The notes below the pieces were generated by a model, which was not told the DNA's origin, made no database searches, and worked only from the letters and a program-made list of their open reading frames with translations. A stretch of DNA of 10,651 nucleotides from Alphaproteobacteria bacterium (GTDB taxonomy: Bacteria; Pseudomonadota; Alphaproteobacteria; Reyranellales; Reyranellaceae). Location of the stretch: positions 1 through 10,651 of the forward strand of contig VBAF01000348.1 in NCBI GenBank assembly GCA_005884705.1, in the 5' to 3' direction. A program made the translations under genes and the position numbers. Shown here in pieces: positions 1-7,591 of the stretch; position 1 is the stretch's first letter, and each line of letters opens with the position of its first letter.

Positions 1-244
1 CGACATGATCATCGGCCAGTTCGAGGAGCTGCTGCGCCAGTCGGCCAAGCAGCCGCTGGTCTGCGGCATCGCGCTTCACACCATGATCGTCGGCCAGCCC
101 TATCGCCTGCGCGCGCTGCGCGAGGCGCTGCAGCACATCGCCAACCATCCGCAGAAGGACAAGGTCTGGTTCACCCGGCCGGGCGCCATCTACGATCACT
201 GTGCCGCCCTGCCCAAGGGCACGATGGTGATGCCGCAGGCGTGA
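1..244 (+). CDS. Polysaccharide deacetylase family protein, C-terminal fragment (5' end outside window)
   Basis: This is the last roughly 80 codons of a gene that begins before the window. The frame is open from base 2 and stops at TGA 242-244. The ATG at base 5 is probably internal, because the frame has no upstream stop and no ribosome site is visible. The visible part includes a run like VCGIALHTMIVGQPYR followed by KVWFTRPGAIYDH, which resembles the C-terminal end of alphaproteobacterial polysaccharide deacetylases of the PuuE/allantoinase-like group, where the strand ends in a 'W.TRPGAIYDH' element. The metal-binding and catalytic motifs of that family would lie upstream and cannot be checked, so the substrate (N-acetylated sugar or a ureide) is unknown. 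It is separated from the dehydrogenase operon by 96 nt and shows no functional tie to it. The family call rests on recognition of the tail only. Confidence 0.6.
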   Translation, partial: DMIIGQFEELLRQSAKQPLVCGIALHTMIVGQPYRLRALREALQHIANHPQKDKVWFTRPGAIYDHCAALPKGTMVMPQA

Positions 245-340
245 GCAGTCGTCAGGGGGCCTGAAACGCCAGCCTGACAGTGCCTCGAAGCATGGTGCGA
301 AACGTTCTTACTGGCGAGAAGCGCTGAACGAGAGGTCGCC

Positions 341-1573
341 ATGCCTGATCCAAGACCACTGTCCTTCCAGGTGCCGGCCCCGGCGGTGCGGCCCGGCGGC
401 ACACCGGATTTCAGCGACGTGCGGATTTCGAGGGCGGGAGAGGTGCGCCGGCCCGAGGTGGATGCGGCGCCCGAGGACATCCGCGACCTCGCTTATGAAA
501 TCATTCGGGTGCTCGACCGCGAGAGCGAGGCGGTTGGCCCGTGGGCCGGCCTGCTCGGCGATGACGAGCTCCTGACGGGCCTGCGCCACATGCTGACCTT
601 GCGGGCCTTCGATGCGCGCATGCAGATGGCCCAGCGCCAGGGCAAGACGTCGTTCTACATGCAGCACATGGGCGAGGAGGCGGTGAGCTGCGCCTTTCGC
701 GTGGCGCTCGAGCCCGGCGACATGAACTTTCCGACCTACCGGCAGGCCGGGCTGCTGATTGCCGGCGGCTATCCGATGCTCGACATGATGTGCCAGATCT
801 ACTCCAACGAGCTCGATCCGCTGAAGGGCCGCCAGTTGCCGGTGATGTATTCGTCGCGCGAGCACGGCTTCTTTTCGATCTCGGGCAATCTCGCCACCCA
901 GTTCATCCAGGCGGTCGGCTGGGCGATGGCTTCGGCGATGAAGCGCGACACGAGGATCGCGGTCGGCTGGATCGGCGACGGCTCGACGGCCGAATCGGAT
1001 TTTCATGCCGCGCTGGTTTTCGCCTCGACCTACAAGGCGCCGGTCGTGCTCAATATCGTCAACAATCAATGGGCGATTTCGACCTTCCAGGGCATCGCCC
1101 GCGGCGGCTCGGGCACCTTCGCGGCGCGCGGCCTGGGCTTCGGCCTTCCGGCGCTGCGCGTCGATGGCAACGACTATCTCGCCGTCCATGCCGTGGCGAA
1201 ATGGGCGATCGAGCGGGCGCGCCGCAATCTCGGGCCGACGCTGGTCGAATACGTGACCTATCGGGTCGGCGCGCATTCGACCTCGGACGATCCCTCGGCA
1301 TACCGGCCCAAGACGGAGTCCGACGCCTGGCCGCTCGGCGATCCGGTGCTTCGTCTCAAGAATCATTTGATCCGTCGCGGCGTCTGGTCAGAGGAACGGC
1401 ACAAGCAGGCCGAGGCGGAGATCCTGGCCGACATCATCGCGGTCCAGAAGGAGGCCGAGCGCCACGGCACGCTGCATTCCGGCCCCCATCCCTCGGCTCG
1501 CGACATGTTCGAGGGCGTCTATGAGCAGATGCCACCGCATCTCCGCCGCCAGCGGCAACAGGGGGGGATTTAG
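341..1573 (+). CDS. bkdA1: Branched-chain 2-oxoacid dehydrogenase E1 component, alpha subunit
   Basis: The 410-residue protein is the thiamine-diphosphate subunit of the complex that decarboxylates 2-oxoacids from Val, Leu and Ile and transfers the acyl group to the lipoyl arm of E2 in the cytoplasm. The TPP-binding motif is visible as G212-D213-G214, followed after the usual spacing by N241-N242. The loop Y307-RVGAHSTSDDPS is the conserved active-site loop typical of branched-chain rather than pyruvate E1 alpha. An N-terminal extension of about 75 residues precedes the catalytic domain, as in Pseudomonas BkdA1, which is also about 410 residues. The ATG at 341 is preceded by AGAGG at 331-335, supporting this start. 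The stop lies 2 nt before the E1 beta gene, so the two are co-transcribed and probably translationally coupled. Family recognition plus the four-gene order make the call firm; exact substrate preference is inferred. Confidence 0.95.
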   Translation: MPDPRPLSFQVPAPAVRPGGTPDFSDVRISRAGEVRRPEVDAAPEDIRDLAYEIIRVLDRESEAVGPWAGLLGDDELLTGLRHMLTLRAFDARMQMAQRQGKTSFYMQHMGEEAVSCAFRVALEPGDMNFPTYRQAGLLIAGGYPMLDMMCQIYSNELDPLKGRQLPVMYSSREHGFFSISGNLATQFIQAVGWAMASAMKRDTRIAVGWIGDGSTAESDFHAALVFASTYKAPVVLNIVNNQWAISTFQGIARGGSGTFAARGLGFGLPALRVDGNDYLAVHAVAKWAIERARRNLGPTLVEYVTYRVGAHSTSDDPSAYRPKTESDAWPLGDPVLRLKNHLIRRGVWSEERHKQAEAEILADIIAVQKEAERHGTLHSGPHPSARDMFEGVYEQMPPHLRRQRQQGGI

Positions 1574-1575
1574 CC

Positions 1576-2589
1576 GTGCCGCGCCGGACCATGGTCGAGG
1601 CGATCCGCGACGCCCTCGAGGTCGCCATGCAGCGCGACGAGAGCGTCGTCGTGTTCGGCGAGGATGTCGGCTATTTCGGCGGCGTGTTCCGCTGCACCCA
1701 GGGACTGCAGCAGAAGTTCGGCGCCAGTCGATGCTTCGATACGCCGATCAGCGAGCTGGGCATCGTCGGCGCCGCGGTCGGCATGGCGGCCTACGGGTTG
1801 CGGCCGTGCGTCGAAATCCAGTTCGCCGACTACATGTATCCGGCCTACGACCAGATCGTGTCGGAGGCGGCACGACTGCGTTATCGGTCCAATGGCCAGT
1901 TCACCGCACCGCTGGTCGTGCGCATGCCGACCGGCGGCGGGATCTTCGGCGGCCAAACGCACAGCCAGAGCCCGGAGGCGCTGTTCACCCATGTCGCGGG
2001 CCTCAAAACCGTCGTGCCGTCGAACCCGCACGACGCCAAGGGCTTGCTGATTGCCGCGATCGAGGACAACGATCCGGTGATTTTTCTCGAGCCCAAGCGG
2101 CTCTACAACGGCCCGTTCGACGGCCATCACGATCGGCCGGTGACGCCGTGGGCGCGCCATCCCCAGGGCGAGGTTCCGGACGGCCACTACACGGTTCCCC
2201 TCGGCAAGGCCGCCGTTCGCCGCGAGGGCACGGCAATGACGGTGCTCGCCTACGGCACCATGGTCTTCGTTGCCGAAGCCGCTGCCCGGGAGACCGGCAT
2301 CGACGCGGAGATCATCGATCTGCGCACGCTCGTTCCTTACGACCTCGAGACGATTGCCGCCTCCGTCGAGAAGACGGGACGATGCATCGTCGTCCATGAG
2401 GCGACGCTGACTTCGGGGTTCGGCGCCGAGCTGAGTGCGCTGGTGCAGGAGAATTGCTTCTACCATCTCGAGGCGCCGGTGATGCGCGTCACCGGCTGGG
2501 ACACGCCCTATCCGCACGCCCAGGAATGGGACTATTTCCCGGGGCCGGCCCGGGTTGGCCGCGCGCTCAAGGCCGTGATGGAGGCTTGA
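1576..2589 (+). CDS. bkdA2: Branched-chain 2-oxoacid dehydrogenase E1 component, beta subunit
   Basis: The 337-residue protein pairs with E1 alpha to form the alpha2-beta2 decarboxylase. The N-terminal transketolase-like pyrimidine-binding domain has the expected EDVGYFGGVF and DTPISELGIVG segments. E60 in the latter is the position of the glutamate that activates TPP in this family. The segments FADYMYPAYDQI and RMPTGGGIFGGQTHSQSPE are typical of 2-oxoacid dehydrogenase beta subunits. The C-terminal transketolase domain follows, with VLAYGTMVFVAEAA and IDLRTLVPYD. The start is GTG at 1576, which begins the usual MPRRTMVEAIRDAL terminus and has a G-rich Shine-Dalgarno tract (AGGGGGGG, ending at 1567) about 8 nt upstream. 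The length matches the family. The gene stops 1 nt before the E2 start. Confidence 0.95.
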   Translation: MPRRTMVEAIRDALEVAMQRDESVVVFGEDVGYFGGVFRCTQGLQQKFGASRCFDTPISELGIVGAAVGMAAYGLRPCVEIQFADYMYPAYDQIVSEAARLRYRSNGQFTAPLVVRMPTGGGIFGGQTHSQSPEALFTHVAGLKTVVPSNPHDAKGLLIAAIEDNDPVIFLEPKRLYNGPFDGHHDRPVTPWARHPQGEVPDGHYTVPLGKAAVRREGTAMTVLAYGTMVFVAEAAARETGIDAEIIDLRTLVPYDLETIAASVEKTGRCIVVHEATLTSGFGAELSALVQENCFYHLEAPVMRVTGWDTPYPHAQEWDYFPGPARVGRALKAVMEA

Positions 2590-2590
2590 G

Positions 2591-3851
2591 ATGGGCATCC
2601 GCATCATCAAGCTGCCCGATGTCGGCGAGGGCGTGGCCGAGGCCGAGCTGGTCGAATGGCATGTCGAGGTCGGCCAGTCGGTGCTGGAGGACCAGGTTCT
2701 CGCCGCCGTCATGACCGACAAGGCGACGGTGGAAATTCCGTCGCCGGTTGCCGGCACCGTCGTGGCGCTGGGCGCCGAGGTGGGCGGCGTGCTGGCCGTC
2801 GGCGCCGAGCTGGTTCGCCTGGAGGTCGCGGGCGAGGGCAACGAAGAAAGCTCCGCCGCCGGCCGAACGGCCCACCGCGCCAGTGATGGCAGCGGTGCCT
2901 CGATCCTCCGCGCCGAGCGTGCCGACGGCCCCGGAGGCGCCGGCCAGCCGCGCACCGGTCGGGCCGCCGCGGCCGCCGGGCGAGAAGCCGCTCGCGTCGC
3001 CCGCGGTGCGGCGGCGCGCCCGCGATGCCGGCGTCGATCTGCGCCAGGTGCGCGGCACCGGGCCGGCCGGCCGGATCGGCCATGACGACCTCGACGCCTT
3101 CCTGCGCGGCGCGCCGAAGGCCGCGACGTCCGTCGGCCGGGCGGCCAACACCGGCGTCGAGACCGTCAAGATCATCTGCTTGCGCCGGCGCATCGCCCGG
3201 GCGATGGCGGAGTCCAAGCGCCGGGTCGCCCACTTCTCCTATGTCGAGGAGATCGACGTCACGGCGCTGGAAGAGCTGCGCGCGAGGCTGAATGCCGAGA
3301 ACCGGCCGGATCGCCCGCGCCTCACGCTGATGCCGTTCCTGATGCAGGCGCTGGTCAAGGCGGTCGCCGATTTTCCCGAGATGAACGCGCTCTATGACGA
3401 CGAGGCCGAGACGCTCGAGCGCCATGGCGGCATCCATATCGGCATCGCCACGCAGACGCCGGCCGGCCTCATGGTGCCGGTGGTCCGCCACTGCGAGGCG
3501 CGCGGGCTATGGGACTGCGCCGCCGAGGTGCAGCGCCTGGCCGAGGCCGCGCGCGAGGGCAGGGCGACCCGCGCCGAGCTTTCAGGCTCGACCATCACCA
3601 TCACCAGCCTGGGCGCGCTGGGCGGCATCGTCACCACGCCGGTGATCAACCGGCCCGAGGTCGCCATCATCGGCGTCAACAAGGAGGTCATCCGGCCGGT
3701 ATGGCAGGGCGCGCAGTTCGTGCCGCGCACCATGATGAACCTGTCGTCCTCCTTCGATCACCGCGTCATCGACGGCTATGTCGCGGCGCGTTTCGTCCAG
3801 CGCATAAAAGGCCTGATCGAAGCGCCGGCGACGATTTTCATGGAGGCATGA
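2591..3851 (+). pseudogene. bkdB: Branched-chain 2-oxoacid dehydrogenase E2 (dihydrolipoyl acyltransferase), frameshifted
   Basis: E2 carries the lipoyl arm and transfers acyl groups to CoA, forming the core of the complex. All expected domains are present but in two frames. From ATG 2591 (GGAGG at 2580-2584) comes a lipoyl domain of about 80 residues, with the lipoylated lysine K44 in MTDKATVEIPSP. Around 2840-2850 the coding continues one base later, giving an Ala/Pro-rich linker (KKAPPPAERPTAPV...), a peripheral-subunit-binding domain (ASPAVRRRARDAGVDL...GRI) and the acyltransferase domain ending with SSFDHRVIDG. The catalytic pair is about H390 and D394 in the repaired protein. Removing one base would give 419 residues, the normal size. 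As written, translation from 2591 stops at 3083-3085 after 164 residues, leaving a lipoyl domain with no catalytic part. The cause is either a real one-base insertion or a sequence error; no programmed-shift signal is evident. The stop lies 1 nt before E3. Confidence 0.9.
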
Positions 3852-3852
3852 G

Positions 3853-5259
3853 ATGGCCGAGATCGCTGCCAAGGTGCTGATCGTCGGCGGCGGCCCGGGC
3901 GGCTATGTCTGCGCCATCCGGGCCGGCCAGCTCGGCCTCGATGTCGTGCTGGTCGAGCATGGCGGCCCTGACGGCGGGCTGGGCGGCACCTGCCTCAATG
4001 TCGGCTGCATTCCGTCGAAGGCGATCATCCACGCGGCCGATGCCTTCCATCGTGCGGTCGAGCAGGCCAAGACCGCGCCGTTCGGCATCAGCGTCGAGCG
4101 GCCGAGCGTCGACTTCGGGCGCACCATCGACTGGAAGGACGGCATCGTCGGTCGCCTGACGAGCGGCGTTGCGGCACTGCTGAAGCGACACCGGGTCAAG
4201 ATCGTGCAGGGCCACGCCGTCATGGTGGACGGCAAGACCTGCCGGGTCGAGACCGACACCGGCCCGCAGGTCGTGCGGGCCGAGCACGTCGTGCTGGCGA
4301 CCGGCTCGCTGCCGGCGACCTTGCCCGCGCTGCCGTTCGGCGGCCGCGTGATCTCCTCGACCGAGGCGCTGTCGCTTGCGGCGATTCCCGGGCGCTTGGC
4401 CGTGGTCGGGGCCGGCTATATCGGCCTCGAGCTGGGGACGGCGTTCGCCAAGCTCGGCGCCAAGGTCACGGTGATCGAGGCCGAGCCCCGCATCCTGCCG
4501 GTTTACGACGGCGAGCTTGCCCGCCCGGTGGGGCGGCGCCTGCAGGCCCTGGGGGTCGAGGTCACGACGGGGGCCCGCGCCGTCGGCCTGTCCGAAGGAG
4601 GCGACGCGTTGCTGGTCGCGACCGAGGGCGCCGCGCCGCGCGCCATCCCGGCCGACTGCATCCTCGTCGCCACCGGCCGGCGCCCGCGCGTTACGGGCTT
4701 CGGCCTCGAACGGCTCGACCTAACCATGAACGGCGCCTTCGTGGCGATCGACGAACGCTGCGCCACGTCGATGCGCAACGTCTGGGCGGTCGGCGACATC
4801 ACCGGCGAGCCGATGCTCGCCCACCGTGCCATGGCGCAGGGCGTGGTGGTCGCCGAGCTGATCGCCGGACATCGCCGCGTCTTCGACGGCGGCGCGATTC
4901 CCGCGGTGTGCTTCACCGATCCGGAGATCGTGACCGTCGGCCTCTCCCCCGAGGAAGCGCGCAAGGCCGGGCATGAGGTGCATATCGGCCTCTTCCCGTT
5001 CCAGGCCAACGGCCGGGCGCTCACCCTGGCGGAGGAGGACGGCTTCGTGCGGGTCGCCGCCCGGGCCGACAATCACCTGATCCTGGGCATCGCCGCGGTC
5101 GGCACGGCGGTGTCGGAACTCGCCGGCGCGTTCGGCCTCGCGCTCGAAATGGGGGCGAGGCTGGAAGATATCGGCGGCACCATCCACGCTCATCCGACGC
5201 TCGGCGAGGCCTTCCACGAAGCAAGCCTGCGGGCGTTGGGCGAAGCCCTCCACATCTAG
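3853..5259 (+). CDS. lpdV: Dihydrolipoyl dehydrogenase (E3 of the branched-chain complex)
   Basis: This 468-residue FAD/NAD-dependent flavoprotein reoxidises the dihydrolipoyl group of E2 and makes NADH. The FAD-binding dinucleotide fold starts at G12-GGPGG. The redox-active disulfide is C47-LNVG-C52 in GGTCLNVGCIPSK. The NAD-binding fold is at G186-AGYIGLELG. The second FAD-contact segment is WAVGDITGEPMLAHRA, and the C-terminal dimer domain carries the catalytic pair H447 and E452 in HAHPTLGE. The ATG at 3853 has GGAGG at 3842-3846 and sits 1 nt after the E2 stop. As the last gene of the operon it is most likely the dedicated E3 (lpdV-like) rather than the E3 of pyruvate or 2-oxoglutarate dehydrogenase. 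All key residues are intact, so the enzyme should be functional. Confidence 0.95.
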   Translation: MAEIAAKVLIVGGGPGGYVCAIRAGQLGLDVVLVEHGGPDGGLGGTCLNVGCIPSKAIIHAADAFHRAVEQAKTAPFGISVERPSVDFGRTIDWKDGIVGRLTSGVAALLKRHRVKIVQGHAVMVDGKTCRVETDTGPQVVRAEHVVLATGSLPATLPALPFGGRVISSTEALSLAAIPGRLAVVGAGYIGLELGTAFAKLGAKVTVIEAEPRILPVYDGELARPVGRRLQALGVEVTTGARAVGLSEGGDALLVATEGAAPRAIPADCILVATGRRPRVTGFGLERLDLTMNGAFVAIDERCATSMRNVWAVGDITGEPMLAHRAMAQGVVVAELIAGHRRVFDGGAIPAVCFTDPEIVTVGLSPEEARKAGHEVHIGLFPFQANGRALTLAEEDGFVRVAARADNHLILGIAAVGTAVSELAGAFGLALEMGARLEDIGGTIHAHPTLGEAFHEASLRALGEALHI

Positions 5260-5404
5260 GATCTGTCGAGCACTGCCGAACGCTCCGCTGCAAGTGCTTG
5301 GCAGACGATTGTCCGCTCATTGAGCGAAACATCGTGCCGGTCGGTGACGTCGCGGAAGACGACGAGCGTCTCGGAGTCGGGTCGGGTGGGCCTGAAAGGC
5401 GCAG

Positions 5405-5433
5405 CTTGGCGGCGTCTTTCGTTGACCGCCAAG
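5405..5433. promoter_or_regulatory. Inverted repeat upstream of transporter operon (possible operator)
   Basis: A perfect 8-bp inverted repeat, CTTGGCGG at 5405-5412 and CCGCCAAG at 5426-5433, is separated by 13 nt. It lies in the 230-nt gap between E3 and the binding-protein gene, and its right arm covers the -35 box of the candidate promoter. That position suits a repressor site. A plain transcribed hairpin would be odd here because it would lie upstream of the predicted transcription start. No regulator gene is visible in the window, so the binding protein is unknown. Chance occurrence in GC-rich DNA cannot be excluded. Confidence 0.35.
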
Positions 5434-5449
5434 GACCAAAGTCTATGCT
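5422..5449 (+). promoter_or_regulatory. Candidate sigma70-type promoter of the ABC transporter operon
   Basis: TTGACC at 5422-5427 (five of six matches to the -35 consensus) is followed after 16 nt by TATGCT at 5444-5449 (four of six matches to the -10 consensus). The predicted start near 5456 would give a leader of about 35 nt carrying the Shine-Dalgarno site GGAAGGA (5476-5482). It sits just upstream of the first transporter gene and after the end of the dehydrogenase operon, which is where a promoter is expected. The call is made by eye from consensus matches only. Confidence 0.45.
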
Positions 5450-5489
5450 GTCCGCCAATCACCAAAATCAAATAGGGAAGGAAACGACA

Positions 5490-6720
5490 ATGCCCATCAA
5501 GCGTCGCCAAATGCTGGCCGGCTCCGCCGCCGGTGCCGTGTCGCTGGCCACTGGTCTCGCCGCGCCGGCCATCGCCCAAAGCGAACCGATCAAGATCGGC
5601 TACCTGCCGGCGCTGACCGGCCCCAGTTCCTCGACCGGCGTCGGCATCAATCGCGGCACCCAGCTCGCGGTCGAACTGATCAACAATGACGGCGGCATCA
5701 AGGGCCGCAAGATCGAGCTGGTCAGCCGCGACACCCAGAGCGACCCGACCAAGGCGGTGAACGCTGTCGCCGAGCTGACGCAGCGCCAGAAGGTCGCCAT
5801 GATCTTCGGCCCGCTCAACTCCGGCGAGGCGCTGGCGGCGACGCCGCTGATCGCCCGCGACAAGGTGCCGATGCTGCACCCGTGCTGGGTCGACGAGCTG
5901 ATCGACGTCAAGAAGTATCCGATGTCCTTCCGCATCGCGCCGACCAACACCCAGGTCGGCGGAGGCGCCAACTACTACGTGGTCGACGTGCTGAAGCTGA
6001 AGAAAGTGGCGGTCATCAGCGACACCACCGGCTACGGCACCGCCTCGGTCAACACCTACGTGCCGATGCTGAAGGCCAAGGGAGCCGAGGTCGTCTACAC
6101 CAACCATGTCGACGCGGCGAACCCCGACCTCAAGCCGGAGCTCCTGCGCATGCAGAGCGCCGGCGCGCAGGCGATCATGCCGTGGAGCGTCAATGCGGGC
6201 TTCCTGTCGCGCATCTGCAACACCCGCGGCGCCATGGGCTGGGACGTGCCGATCGTCGGCCAGACCACGCTCGGCTCGGGCCAGACCAAGGCCCTGCTCG
6301 AGAAGCCCGAGTACTGGAACAAGGTCTACTCAAACAACTTCCGCCAGGTCTGCTACGCCGGCGGCAAGCTGCCGCCGCGCGCCCAGGAATTCGTCGACCG
6401 CCTGAAGAAGGCCAAGGTCGAGTTCGGCGACACGCTGCTGTGGTGGGTGGCACTCGGCTGGGACGGCGGCATGATGATGGCCGACGCGCTCAAGGCCGCC
6501 GGCCCCAAGGCCGAAGACATCGTCGCCTACTACAACAAGGTCAAGAACTGGCCGGGCATCTACGGCACCGTCACCTGGACGCCGGAGCAGCACAACGGCT
6601 GGCACCGTCACCTGGACGCCGGAGCAGCACAACGGCTTCCCCGACTCCGAAGTGGTGATGTGCGAGGTCAACTCGCTGAAGGATGGCGCCTTCAATCTGG
6701 CGCCGGGCTACAGCGCCTAG
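5490..6720 (+). pseudogene. Branched-chain amino acid-type ABC transporter substrate-binding protein, frameshifted by a tandem duplication
   Basis: This is a type I periplasmic binding protein of the Peripla_BP_6/Liv family that captures substrate for the membrane complex encoded downstream. ATG 5490 has a strong GGAAGGA site at 5476-5482. The N-terminus is a Tat-like signal, with R5-R6 in KRRQML, a hydrophobic Ala/Gly stretch and an AIA-Q cleavage site after about residue 29. The mature protein begins SEPIKIGYLPALTGPSS and continues with the typical GGIKGRKIELVSRDTQSDP region. Near the C-terminus an exact 37-bp duplication (6564-6600 and 6601-6637) shifts the frame by one. Without it the gene would encode 397 residues ending NLAPGYSA at TAG 6718-6720, 3 nt before livH. 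As written, the frame from 5490 runs to 7106 with an unrelated tail overlapping livH. Starts further upstream (such as 5298) would prepend noncoding sequence before the signal peptide. The ligand may be branched-chain amino acids, other hydrophobic amino acids or amides; sequence alone does not say. Confidence 0.88.
6564..6637 (+). repeat. Exact 37-bp tandem duplication inside the substrate-binding-protein gene
   Basis: Bases 6564-6600 and 6601-6637 are identical 37-mers, both beginning GGCACCGTCACC and ending CACAACGGCT. The identity stops precisely at both edges (6563 C versus 6600 T; 6601 G versus 6638 T). Because 37 is not a multiple of three, it moves the reading frame by one base and explains why the natural C-terminal codons (FPDSEVVMCEV...) appear in another frame. 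Confidence 0.97.
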
Positions 6721-6723
6721 ACC

Positions 6724-7581
6724 ATGTTCCAATCGATCGTCTCCTACGGCCTGGCGGTAGGAGCGGTCTACGCACTGATCGGCATCACGTACAACGTGAT
6801 GTTCTCGGCGTCGCGTGTGTTCAGCTTCACCGCGGGCATGCTGGGAATGCTGGGCGGTGTGCTGGGCGCGCTCTTCATCAACAAACTGGGCATGAACGCC
6901 GTGCTGGGTTTCGTCCTGGTGCTGGCCTGCGGTGCCGTGCTCGGCCTGGTCACCGAGATCCTGACGGTGCGGCCGGTGCTGAAGAGCATCGAGCAGCACC
7001 TCTACGTGCTGTCGACGCTTGCCTTCGCGCTGATGGTGCAGCAGGTCACCGCCATCGAATGGGGCACCGAGGCGCAGCCGTTCCCGCCGCTGGTGCCGGT
7101 CGGTGAAGGCTGGCTCGACCAGAAGTTCTGGCTGCCCTTGCTCGCCTGCGCCGTCACCATCGGCGGACTGGAGTTGCTCTACCGCAAGACGCTGATCGGC
7201 CGCGCCTTCCTCGCCATCGCCGAGGACAGCTACGCCGCCCGCGCGCTCGGCCTGCCCGAGACGCGTCTGCGGATGGCGAGCTTCGCGCTCGCCGGCGTGA
7301 TCGGCACGCTGGCCGGCTTCACCGGCGCGCAGATGCTGCTGGCCTTTTTCGGTAACCAGTCGATCCTCAATTTCTACGGCTTCGTGCCGGTCGCACTGGG
7401 CGGCATGGGCTCCAACCGCGGCGCCGTGATCGGCGGGCTGGCGCTCGGCCTGTTCCAGCAGGCCGCGAACTTCCTGGTCGGCGGCATCTTCGCCGCGGTT
7501 GCGGTGTTCGCCGTCTTCATCGTCGTGCTGCTGCTCAGGCCCGAGGGCCTCGCCGGCGCGGCGACGGCCAGACGGGTGTGA
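6724..7581 (+). CDS. livH: Branched-chain amino acid-type ABC transporter permease, LivH family
   Basis: This 285-residue, strongly hydrophobic inner-membrane protein forms one half of the translocation pore. It starts with a membrane segment and the motif YGLAVGAVYALIGITYNVMF, typical of LivH-family permeases. Several further hydrophobic segments surround a cytoplasmic coupling loop (IGRAFLAIAEDSYAARALGLPE), the family's equivalent of the EAA loop that contacts the ATPase. The C-terminus ends with VVLLLRPEGLAG. ATG 6724 lies 3 nt after the restored stop of the binding-protein gene. No clear Shine-Dalgarno sequence precedes it, so translation probably depends on coupling to the upstream gene. 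The gene ends 10 nt before the LivM-LivG fusion. Length and motifs match the family. Confidence 0.92.
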   Translation: MFQSIVSYGLAVGAVYALIGITYNVMFSASRVFSFTAGMLGMLGGVLGALFINKLGMNAVLGFVLVLACGAVLGLVTEILTVRPVLKSIEQHLYVLSTLAFALMVQQVTAIEWGTEAQPFPPLVPVGEGWLDQKFWLPLLACAVTIGGLELLYRKTLIGRAFLAIAEDSYAARALGLPETRLRMASFALAGVIGTLAGFTGAQMLLAFFGNQSILNFYGFVPVALGGMGSNRGAVIGGLALGLFQQAANFLVGGIFAAVAVFAVFIVVLLLRPEGLAGAATARRV

Positions 7582-7591
7582 GGCGGCGGGT

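Noticed and set aside
251..278. Short inverted repeat GTCAGG/CCTGAC between the deacetylase fragment and E1 alpha
   Set aside because: Only 6 bp with a 16-nt loop and no T-run, which is expected by chance in GC-rich DNA. I also could not find a convincing -10 box to pair with the CTGACA at 274-279, so neither a terminator nor a promoter is called.
308..1366. Minus-strand frame of 352 codons opposite E1 alpha
   Set aside because: No recognisable motifs and composition typical of antisense shadows; the + strand has an intact TPP-binding E1 alpha.
2836..2852. Programmed ribosomal frameshifting in E2
   Set aside because: No known slippery heptamer, stop codon or stimulatory structure is evident at the junction, and E2 genes are not known to use frameshifting. 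A mutation or sequence error is simpler.
5298..5489. Upstream extension of the binding-protein frame starting at ATG 5298
   Set aside because: It would add 64 residues before a clear twin-arginine signal peptide. The ATG at 5490 has a strong ribosome site and the candidate promoter lies inside the extension.
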